Below, piece after piece: positions 57,250 to 64,000 of a stretch of 64,000 nucleotides of DNA (position 1 is its first letter; the number at the start of each line of letters is the position of its first letter). The notes beneath the pieces were generated by a model. The model searched no databases. It worked only from the letters and a program-made list of their open reading frames with translations, and was not told the origin of the DNA. Position numbers and translations under genes: made by a program. This stretch comes from Pseudomonadota bacterium (GTDB lineage: Bacteria; Pseudomonadota; Gammaproteobacteria; Acidiferrobacterales; UBA6901): positions 434,001-498,000 of the forward strand of contig JAJYEX010000001.1 in the NCBI GenBank assembly GCA_021785515.1, in the 5' to 3' direction.

Positions 57250-58514
57250 AGCTGCTGATTTACGTGGTGATAGTCCTGTTCGCGTCAGTGACCCTGGCGC
57301 TCGCGGTAATCCATGATCCGGGTTATGTGCTGCTCGCGCGCCCGCCGTGGAGCATGGAAATGCCGCTCACGGTGTTTATCATCTCCGCAGTGCTTGGGTT
57401 TGGCGCGCTCTATGCGCTGGTCCGTGCATCAATCAGGCTGTGGAATACCCCCCGTGATGTAGCTGAGTGGCGTAAGCGGCAACGCGCGCGGCGCGCGCGT
57501 GACGCCCTGGCGGAGGGGCTGGTGAGCCTGGGGGAGGGAGACTGGGATAAGGCGGAAAAACAGCTGCTTGCCAATGTCGGGCAGAGTGAAACCGCCGTGG
57601 TCAGCCACCTCGCAGCAGCATTCGTGGCACAGGCACAGGGCAACACGGAGAAACGCGACGAGTACCTTGCGGCCGCTCACCGCAGCGCGCCGGAGCGCGC
57701 GCGGGCAATCAGCCTGGCCCAGGCACAGCTACAGCTGCTCGCCCGCCAGAACGAGCGCGCACTCGCCACGCTTTCCCAGCTTCGGACCATGGAAACCCGG
57801 CACCCTCGAGTGGTCGGCCTGCTAGCGCAAACCTATCGCGAACTGCACGACTGGGAGAGTCTGGCCAATCTGATCCCGGAACTGCACAAGCTCAAGGCAT
57901 TGCCGACGGCCGACATAGACGCACTGGAACTCGATGCACGGCGCGAGCTGCTTAGGCTCGCCCTGCCGAGCGGGGCAACGAGCGTGCTCAAGCAGGCCTG
58001 GAACGCCATACCGCACCGCCTGCGCCAACATCCCGATCTGGTCGCCATCTACGCCCGCCACCTCGTGGCGCAGGGCGCGATGAACGAGGCGGAGCGCCTT
58101 CTGGGGACCGCCATCGGTAACAGCTGGAACAACAACCTGGCGCGGCTGTACGGGCTTGTGCAGGCAACCGACCCGGCAGCACAGCTGGAGACTGCCGAAG
58201 GCTGGCTAACGGGCCATAGCGACAACCCTGTCCTGCTGCTGACCCTTGGCCGCTTGGCGGCCCGCAACCGGCATATGGGCCAGGCGCGCGAATATCTGGA
58301 GAAATCCATCCTGCTGCGGGGTCCCGCGGAGGCCTACCAGGAGCTGGCCAGTCTCATGGAACAGGCCGGCGAGCACCAGAAAGCGCTGGAATACTACCGG
58401 CAGGCGCTGGACCTGTGCGTCGGCGACCATCGGGACACTATCCACGATCCGGCCGACCGACCAAACAGTCCGCGACGCGGGAACGGCGCGGGAATCGGCC
58501 AGTACCGGCACTGA
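57246..58514 (+). CDS. hemY: HemY-like TPR membrane protein
   Basis: 422 residues. Two N-terminal helices (IYVVIVLFASVTLALAV and MPLTVFIISAVLGFGALYALV) with the conserved HDPGYVLLARPPWSMEM loop, then TPR-like repeats. This is the gammaproteobacterial HemY, unrelated to Bacillus HemY oxidase. Proposed to scaffold the heme pathway. It overlaps hemX by 4 nt and ends the operon. Confidence 0.9.
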   Translation: MKLLIYVVIVLFASVTLALAVIHDPGYVLLARPPWSMEMPLTVFIISAVLGFGALYALVRASIRLWNTPRDVAEWRKRQRARRARDALAEGLVSLGEGDWDKAEKQLLANVGQSETAVVSHLAAAFVAQAQGNTEKRDEYLAAAHRSAPERARAISLAQAQLQLLARQNERALATLSQLRTMETRHPRVVGLLAQTYRELHDWESLANLIPELHKLKALPTADIDALELDARRELLRLALPSGATSVLKQAWNAIPHRLRQHPDLVAIYARHLVAQGAMNEAERLLGTAIGNSWNNNLARLYGLVQATDPAAQLETAEGWLTGHSDNPVLLLTLGRLAARNRHMGQAREYLEKSILLRGPAEAYQELASLMEQAGEHQKALEYYRQALDLCVGDHRDTIHDPADRPNSPRRGNGAGIGQYRH

Positions 58515-58587
58515 CCATACTCAGCGACGGGTTGGACACTGCTGACTTCCGGGATGCTCGCCAGACGAACAGGCGGCCTGGCACGCC

Positions 58588-60459
58588 TTAGATCTGTTGG
58601 GTGGCACACCAGGTACGCCACATTTCACGGTAAGCCTGCTCTACGGTACGTGCGAAGCTTGGGCCGTCACACAGAGCCGAATTGGCCACCTGCCGACGAA
58701 GACCGGCGCGCAACCTGGCCAGCGCATCCAGGTCACCCGCAAGCCCGGTGGCAAGCGCACGGTAGCCGTCGCGGCTGGCGGCCACAAGGCGCTGCAGACC
58801 CACAGCATGCAGCAGGCTGACGCCGACACGTGCACGGTGCGCAGCGCCCTCCAAGGCGATCACCGGCACACCCATCCACAAGGCCTCGCAGGTGGTAGTC
58901 GTACCGTTGTAGGGGAAGGGGTCGAGTGCGATATCCACGCGCCCGTACTCGTGCAGCAAACCGGCGTGCGACGCAACGAGGCCGTGCAGCTCCACGCATT
59001 CTGGCCGCACACCGTGCTCGACGAAGGCCTCCTGCAGACGCGCTCGGGTCTGGGCATCTTCCAGCACCGCATGACGCAGCAGCAGGTGGGAGCCGGGCAC
59101 CGCCTGCACTAACTCGGACCACAGCGCAACCACCTCGGCATTGATCTTGGCGGGGTGGTTAAAGGAACCAAATGTGATGCGTCCTGCGTGTCGTGCCGGA
59201 AGCGCGCTCACGTCCGGGCCGTCGGCTGGCGGCGCATAGCACAAAAAGCAACCCGCGAGGCGCACCAAGTGTTCGCTGTGGAACGCCTCCTGCCCGGCAG
59301 GGTCTGCCTCGGCGTCAGTCAGCCGATAGTCCATGGCGCGCAGTCCGGTAGTGTTTGGATAACCCAGATAGGAAACCTGCACCGGGGCAAGCCGGCGCGC
59401 GAAAGCACGCAGTCGATTGCGGGACGTATGACCCGCCAGATCAACCAGGATATCGATGCCGTCGCCGCGCACAATCGCCGAGAACTGATCCCAGCTGTCA
59501 CGATGAGTATCGCGCCACCGGTGAGCCAGAGCGACAAACTCGGCAGTAACCGCGTCGGGCTGCACCGCGTCAGAGTAGCACGTGACGTCCACCGCTTCCG
59601 GGTCGTGATGCTGCAGCAGCGGGCGTATGAAATGGCTGACGGAATGTGTGCGCAAATCGGGCGATACATAGCCGATGCGCAGGCGCCGTTGCGGATCCGC
59701 CACGGTTACGGGCGGGGCAGCATCCACAGCAGCGTATGCCGTATCCCAGGCCCGATGTGCCGCGAACACCTGCTGTGGATCCTGGTCCGGCAGGTAGTTC
59801 ACGATCAACAGTGCATTCGAACGCGCGCCGTACATGTCGGGACGCAGTCGCAAGGCTTCGTCAAAGGCCGCCCGCGCTTCATCTAACCGGGCCTGCAACA
59901 GCAGCGCATTGCCCAGACTGAAGTATGTTTCCGCATGGCCTGGGCGCATCGCCAACGCGCGACGCAGGCTCGCTTCCGCCCCCGCCTGGTCAAGCTCTGA
60001 CAGCGTGCTTCCTAGGTTAAAGTGACCCTCCCAGAGATCCGGAAGCAGCCGCACCACGTTCTCGTAGCAGGCCGCGGCCTGCGGCAGGCGACCCAGCTCG
60101 CGCAGCATCTGGCCCAACGTGAGATACACAAGTGGATAGCGCGGTTGCAGTTCCAGTGCCCGCCGGAAGCAAACCTCTGCCTGCTCGGTGTCACGCGCCG
60201 CATAATACACGTTACCCAACAGATAGTGTCCTGGGGGATAGTCAGGCTGGCGGGCCAGGACCTTGCGGGCACAGGATTCCGCGGCCGGTGCGTCACCCAG
60301 CTGGCCGCACACCGTGGCCAGCATGCACAGACTCTGCAGGTCAGCAGGGTCATCACGGCACAGCAGCTCGTACATGCGCCGAGCTTCCACCAGGCGGTTG
60401 GCAGCCAGCAGCGCTTGGGCCTTCTGCCGCCGTTGATTCTGTTCATTCACCTGGGCCAT
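58588..60459 (-). CDS. SPINDLY-type O-GlcNAc transferase with TPR domain
   Basis: 623 residues. An N-terminal superhelix of about seven tetratricopeptide repeats (residues 10-230) leads to the glycosyltransferase-41 domain. Key segments are LRIGYVSPDLRTHSV, ILVDLAGHTSRNRL, VSYLGYPNTTGL and GSFNHPAKINAEVV, then DPFPYNGTTTTCEALWMGVPVI. It transfers GlcNAc or another sugar to Ser/Thr of proteins; substrates unknown. It stands alone, convergent with hemY. The start at 60459 is weakly supported; a TTG at 60498 is possible. Confidence 0.88.
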   Translation of the reverse strand: MAQVNEQNQRRQKAQALLAANRLVEARRMYELLCRDDPADLQSLCMLATVCGQLGDAPAAESCARKVLARQPDYPPGHYLLGNVYYAARDTEQAEVCFRRALELQPRYPLVYLTLGQMLRELGRLPQAAACYENVVRLLPDLWEGHFNLGSTLSELDQAGAEASLRRALAMRPGHAETYFSLGNALLLQARLDEARAAFDEALRLRPDMYGARSNALLIVNYLPDQDPQQVFAAHRAWDTAYAAVDAAPPVTVADPQRRLRIGYVSPDLRTHSVSHFIRPLLQHHDPEAVDVTCYSDAVQPDAVTAEFVALAHRWRDTHRDSWDQFSAIVRGDGIDILVDLAGHTSRNRLRAFARRLAPVQVSYLGYPNTTGLRAMDYRLTDAEADPAGQEAFHSEHLVRLAGCFLCYAPPADGPDVSALPARHAGRITFGSFNHPAKINAEVVALWSELVQAVPGSHLLLRHAVLEDAQTRARLQEAFVEHGVRPECVELHGLVASHAGLLHEYGRVDIALDPFPYNGTTTTCEALWMGVPVIALEGAAHRARVGVSLLHAVGLQRLVAASRDGYRALATGLAGDLDALARLRAGLRRQVANSALCDGPSFARTVEQAYREMWRTWCATQQI

Positions 60460-60794
60460 ACGATGCTCTGTTGGAATGCCCGGCACACGGGACGCCAAAT
60501 TGGGGGCAGCCTAGTCACCCCGCTTTGCTCCGGCCAAAGGCCATTCACCACTGCCAGATGGGATTCCCCCTGCAACAGCGGCACAATCTCTGCGACATGG
60601 CGCAATGTTGTAAAGACATGTAGCCGGAGTCCACGATCCCCCCGTACGTTCCATAAACCGCAAAGACGCAGTCCAGCGGGCTCTTTAGAAATCTTTAACT
60701 TGGGTCGCGCGACAGGGGCAAATTATCGGGTTTCCCCGCTTCCCGCATATTCGGGCATGCGAAGACCGTGTTGGCATAATGATCATAACACGCT
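60460..60794. other. Intergenic, 335 nt, no gene recognised
   Basis: No protein frame with motif or ribosome-binding site, no RNA gene. It separates two minus-strand genes and presumably carries the transferase promoter. Confidence 0.45.
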
Positions 60795-61847
60795 CTAAGG
60801 CGCCACGCTGTCGTGTGCTCGCTCGAACGAATCATAGAACAGGCAGTCCTCGGGCAAACCACGCGCCACAAAGGTCGTCTTGCCCGCTTCGATCATGGGT
60901 GGTGGCCCGCTGGCATAGACTTCATAACGGCTCAGATCCGGGTAATCTTGGTTCACCGCCTCGTGCACCCATCCGCGGCGACCCGCCCAGTGATCGTCCG
61001 GACCCGGGTCCGATAGCACGGGCGTGTAGCGAAAGTTCTCATGGGCCTGCAACCAGGTCTGGATCTGCTCATGCAGATAGAGGTCACGCCGGGCCCGCGC
61101 GCCCCAGTACAGATGGATTGGTCGACGCAGACCGATGTGGAAAGCGTGTTCCAGAATCGCTTTCATCGGGGCAAAACCGGTGCCGCCGGCCATCAGAATG
61201 ACCGGACGCCCGGCGCCGGAAGCCTCCGGCTCCGTGACACCCTCTTCACGCAGGAAGAAGGTCCCAAGGGGGCCCTGGAAACGCAACAGGTCCTTCTCCT
61301 TCATGCGGGTGAAAACGTGCTCCGAGAAATGGCCTCCAGGCAAATGTCGGACATGCAGCTGCAGCGCTTCATCGTCATGCGGGGCATTGGCCAAGGAAAA
61401 GCTGCGACGGCGCCCATCGCGAAGCAGTATGTCCACATACTGGCCCGCAAGGTACTGGAGCCGCTCGTTCTGTGGCAGTTTCAAATAGAGCGCCATCACA
61501 TCGGGCGCGAGTTTCTCCATGCGGATCACCCGGCAAGGAAGCGTCTTGATGACAATTCCACGGACGGCGCCGATCTCACGCGCCATTACGGTCACATCCG
61601 AGAGCGGCCGGGCGCGACAAAAGAGCGCCATACCGGCTTCCCGTTCCGATTCGCTCAACGCCTTGCTCTCGTAGCTGCCATAGTCGACCGAACCAGAAAT
61701 CACCCGCCCCTTGCAGGTGGCACAGGCCCCGTTGCGGCAGCTGTAGGGCAGATTGAACCCGTGGCGCAATGCGGCCTCGAGAACCGTCTCGTTGCCTTCC
61801 GCAGTGAACTCGTGACCGCTCGGCTCGATGCGCACAGTAAAGCCCAT
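60795..61847 (-). CDS. 2Fe-2S ferredoxin/NAD(P)H-flavin reductase fusion protein
   Basis: 350 residues. The N-terminal plant-type ferredoxin domain has the cluster Cys at 37, 42, 45 and 77 (CRNGACATC...ALFC). A FAD-binding barrel follows with RRRSFSLANAPHD, then the NAD(P) domain with LMAGGTGFAPMKAILEH and VYASGPPPMIEA. The domain order is that of AscD/E3 (CDP-6-deoxyglucoseen reductase) and related electron donors. No deoxysugar genes are nearby, so it is probably a general electron-transfer partner for an unknown oxygenase or reductase. Confidence 0.87.
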   Translation of the reverse strand: MGFTVRIEPSGHEFTAEGNETVLEAALRHGFNLPYSCRNGACATCKGRVISGSVDYGSYESKALSESEREAGMALFCRARPLSDVTVMAREIGAVRGIVIKTLPCRVIRMEKLAPDVMALYLKLPQNERLQYLAGQYVDILLRDGRRRSFSLANAPHDDEALQLHVRHLPGGHFSEHVFTRMKEKDLLRFQGPLGTFFLREEGVTEPEASGAGRPVILMAGGTGFAPMKAILEHAFHIGLRRPIHLYWGARARRDLYLHEQIQTWLQAHENFRYTPVLSDPGPDDHWAGRRGWVHEAVNQDYPDLSRYEVYASGPPPMIEAGKTTFVARGLPEDCLFYDSFERAHDSVAP

Positions 61848-62178
61848 GCTGTGATCCGCTCTTGATCGTGGTAACGTCCGGCATTGTCCCTAAAAACCGG
61901 CGCCAGTCCAAGCCGGCGACGGTCCCTCCCGGGGGCCGCTGGCTGTCTGGATGGGCAGCGTGCGCGTGCCCCGGAACCAATTGCGACCTAGACCCGTCAA
62001 AAGGGGACAAAACAGGCATGCCGGTGCCCAAACCACCGAACCTAGAACGATGATGAATCACCGTGACCCCACACCACATCGACGGCCATGCATTGACAAG
62101 CCTCCCGCACCTACAATTTAATTGCGCCCCATGTCACAACGGCTGCCGGATAACAGCTCGTACAGGGAGGCTACGGTC
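61848..62178. other. Divergent intergenic region before the ABC operon
   Basis: 331 nt, no gene. It holds the ABC operon promoter at its right end; otherwise I see nothing. Confidence 0.5.
62093..62122 (+). promoter_or_regulatory. Promoter of the Gld-type ABC operon
   Basis: TTGACA at 62093-62098 and TTTAAT at 62117-62122, spacing 18 nt, about 57 nt before the ATP-binding gene's ATG. A strong sigma-70 match. Confidence 0.65.
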
Positions 62179-63132
62179 ATGAACGATGCGGCGCTGGTGG
62201 AAGTCGACGACCTGTCACGCTCCTATGGGAGCATCATGGCGGTGAATCACATCAGTTTCAGCATCCGCCGCGGGCAGGTTCTGGGGTTCCTTGGCCCGAA
62301 CGGCGCTGGCAAAACCACCACGATGCAGATCCTTAGCGGCAATCTGGCGCCCAGCACCGGCCGTATACGCATTGCTGGCCATGATCTGCTGGAGGCGCCG
62401 CACAGCGCGAAGCAGGCGATCGGCTACCTGCCGGAGCAGCCTCCGGTATACCGCGAACTCACAGTTGACGAATATCTGGATTACTGCGCCGGACTGAACC
62501 GCATCGCACGCGCAAAGCGGCGGGCGGCACGCGAAGCGGCCAAGATGAAATGCGGCCTGAGCGATGTCGGCAGGCGGCTCATCGGCAACCTGTCCAAGGG
62601 TTACCAGCAACGCGTTGGCCTAGCACAGGCAATCATCCATATGCCACCGGTCATCATCCTAGACGAGCCCACCGTGGGTCTGGATCCCATCCAGATCCGG
62701 GAGATCCGGCACCTGGTGCGGGAGCTCGGCAAGGAACACGGAGTGATTCTGTCCACGCACATTCTCCCGGAGGTTCAGGCAACCTGCGACTGGGTACAGA
62801 TCATCAACAAGGGCAGCCTGGTGCTCAATGACAGCATCGAGGGCCTGTCGCGACACATGCAGTCCTCGGCACTGTCAGTGGCGCTGCGCCAACCCCCCGA
62901 TCTCGGCCTGATAGAGAGCCTGCCAGGCATAAAATCGGTGCAGGATGAAGGCAACGGTCATCTGCGCCTGTTCTACGACCCTGAAACAGATCCGACCGAC
63001 GCTCTGGTGGATCTCGCAGTGCAGAAGCGCTGGGGCCTGTACGAGCTGCAACCCGAGCGCGCGTCGCTTGAGGACATTTTTGTACATATCACAACCGAGG
63101 AACGGGACAGCCCAAAAGGGAACGCCGCATGA
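62179..63132 (+). CDS. ABC transporter ATP-binding protein (GldA/NatA-like)
   Basis: 317 residues from MNDAALVEVDDLSRSYG; GGGAGG-like ribosome site upstream (ATG at 62179). Walker A is GFLGPNGAGKTTTMQIL near residue 36, the signature is NLSKGYQQRVGLAQAI, Walker B is VIILDEPTVGLDP, the H-loop is STHI, and a C-terminal extension covers ALSVALRQPPD. It powers the permease encoded next (4-nt ATGA overlap). The following GldG-like gene makes this the three-gene Gld-type set found in many proteobacteria; its substrate is unknown. Confidence 0.9.
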   Translation: MNDAALVEVDDLSRSYGSIMAVNHISFSIRRGQVLGFLGPNGAGKTTTMQILSGNLAPSTGRIRIAGHDLLEAPHSAKQAIGYLPEQPPVYRELTVDEYLDYCAGLNRIARAKRRAAREAAKMKCGLSDVGRRLIGNLSKGYQQRVGLAQAIIHMPPVIILDEPTVGLDPIQIREIRHLVRELGKEHGVILSTHILPEVQATCDWVQIINKGSLVLNDSIEGLSRHMQSSALSVALRQPPDLGLIESLPGIKSVQDEGNGHLRLFYDPETDPTDALVDLAVQKRWGLYELQPERASLEDIFVHITTEERDSPKGNAA

Positions 63133-63878
63133 TTTTCACGATCGCACGCAATGAGTTGCGGCGCATGTTTCTGTCGCCGCTCGCTTGGGTCATCCTGGCG
63201 GTAGTCATGGCGATCCTCGCATTCATGTTCCTCAGCAGCGTCCAGTATTTCGTCATGATCCAGTCGCGCCTGCTCAGCATGGGCAGCGAAGATGGCGTCA
63301 CCGCGGTGGTCGTGGCGCCACTGCTCGGAAATGCGGCGGTCGTGCTGCTGCTGGTGGCTCCGCTGGTCAGCATGCGTCTAGTCGCCGACGAGCGCCGCAA
63401 CAAGACGCTGAGCCTGCTGTTCAGTGCGCCGGTGTCAATGACCGAAATCGTACTCGGCAAATACCTGAGCCTGGTGGCCTTCCTGTGGCTGATCCTGGCC
63501 ATGGTGGCACTGATGCCCCTTTCGTTGCTTGCGGGGGGAACGCTCGATTTCGGGCTTTTCGGTGCCGGACTCCTGGGGCTGGCCCTGCTGCTTGCCGCCT
63601 TTGCGGCTGTCGGGCTTTTCATGTCCACCCTTACCCAGAACCAGTCGGTTGCCGCCGTCGGCACGTTCGGCCTGCTGCTGCTATTCTGGATCCTGGACTG
63701 GGCCGGACGGGGTTCGGGGGCCTCTGGTATCCTTGGATATCTGTCGATCCTGAATCACTACGAACCGTTTTTGCAGGGCATATTTGACACCAGCGATGCC
63801 GCCTATCTGGTACTGTTCATCCTTACGTTCCTGATGCTGAGCATACGGCGGCTCGACATGGATCGGCTGGGAGGCTGA
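63129..63878 (+). CDS. ABC-2 type permease (GldF-like)
   Basis: 249 residues with six membrane helices. MIFTIARNELRRMFLSPLAWVIL at the N-terminus and DERRNKTLSLLFSAPVSMTEIVLGKYLS are typical of ABC-2/GldF permeases. It overlaps the ATP-binding gene by 4 nt and is followed after 5 nt by the GldG-like gene. Probably exports or organises an envelope component. Confidence 0.88.
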   Translation: MIFTIARNELRRMFLSPLAWVILAVVMAILAFMFLSSVQYFVMIQSRLLSMGSEDGVTAVVVAPLLGNAAVVLLLVAPLVSMRLVADERRNKTLSLLFSAPVSMTEIVLGKYLSLVAFLWLILAMVALMPLSLLAGGTLDFGLFGAGLLGLALLLAAFAAVGLFMSTLTQNQSVAAVGTFGLLLLFWILDWAGRGSGASGILGYLSILNHYEPFLQGIFDTSDAAYLVLFILTFLMLSIRRLDMDRLGG

Positions 63879-63883
63879 GGCCT

Positions 63884-64000
63884 ATGCGCACGTCTCGCCA
63901 ATCGCGCACTCGGATGCGGCTTGCCAGCAGCAGCTTCGTCATATTGTTCCTGGTGGTTGTGGCCCTGCTGCTGGCGCTGAGCCGGCAATACCACCGGCAG
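63884..64000 (+). CDS. GldG-like ABC auxiliary protein, 5' end only
   Basis: The first 39 codons to the window edge: MRTSRQSRTRMRL, then a hydrophobic helix SSFVILFLVVVALLLALS and RQYHRQ. A basic start, one membrane helix and a large extracytoplasmic domain would be expected for GldG. The GAGGC just upstream and 5-nt spacing place it in the ABC operon. Too short for a firm call. Confidence 0.6.
   Translation, partial: MRTSRQSRTRMRLASSSFVILFLVVVALLLALSRQYHRQ

Overview
The window reads as chromosomal DNA of a gammaproteobacterium, probably an autotroph of the Chromatiales/Acidiferrobacter/Thioalkalivibrio type; I infer this and do not name a species. Several gammaproteobacterial gene orders are preserved: lolB-ispE-tRNA(Gln)-prs-rplY-pth-ychF, hemA-prfA-prmC-moeB, argB beside slmA, hslVU, cyaY/lptM-lysA-dapF-DUF484-xerC, and argH | algZ-algR | hemC-hemD-hemX-hemY.

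Layout. 1-2.1 kb: the end of a Tas-type aldo/keto reductase, then a Fur-box-controlled iron locus (cupredoxin, a truncated FTR1 permease, and an outer-membrane-barrel-like protein reading in the same frame). 2.2-7.4 kb: glycolate oxidase GlcDEF followed by a class V serine/alanine-glyoxylate aminotransferase, a 2-phosphoglycolate salvage set that fits a Calvin-cycle organism. 7.5-15.7 kb: a methyltransferase and an Rpf/DSF fatty-acid signalling locus (rpfG, rpfF, rpfC) joined to a beta-ketoacyl-ACP synthase and its own acyl carrier protein. 16.2-19.0 kb: an IS21-family element. 19.4-26.6 kb: tRNA-Met, ychF, pth, rplY, prs, tRNA-Gln, ispE, lolB and a large TPR lipoprotein. 26.8-33.5 kb: a divergent CstA-like carrier, hemA-prfA-prmC-moeB and slmA. 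33.6-43.5 kb: argB, hsp20 with a sigma-32-type promoter, hslVU, marC, an S24-like protein lacking its catalytic lysine, xerC, DUF484, dapF, lysA and lptM. 43.7-49.8 kb: cyaY, a zinc ribbon protein, two tandem Slp lipoproteins, purT, an unknown protein, a YkgJ-type cysteine-cluster protein, rlmJ and a MazG-like pyrophosphohydrolase. 49.8-58.5 kb: argH, a likely small RNA, the AlgZ/AlgR two-component pair, a periplasmic thioredoxin and hemCDXY. 58.6-64 kb: a SPINDLY-type O-GlcNAc transferase, a ferredoxin-reductase, and the start of a Gld-type ABC transporter operon.

The most interesting part is the DSF locus. rpfF lies between rpfG and rpfC, overlaps rpfC tail-to-tail, and rpfC is preceded on its own strand by a translationally coupled acyl carrier protein/ketosynthase pair. 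The simplest reading is a self-contained circuit: a dedicated acyl-ACP supply, RpfF making the cis-2-enoic acid signal, RpfC sensing it, and RpfG degrading cyclic di-GMP. Other items worth attention are a two-hairpin small RNA candidate with a C-rich, anti-Shine-Dalgarno loop upstream of algZ, the broken FTR1, and the catalytically altered S24 protein.

All identifications come from reading protein motifs and gene order by eye. No database search was run.
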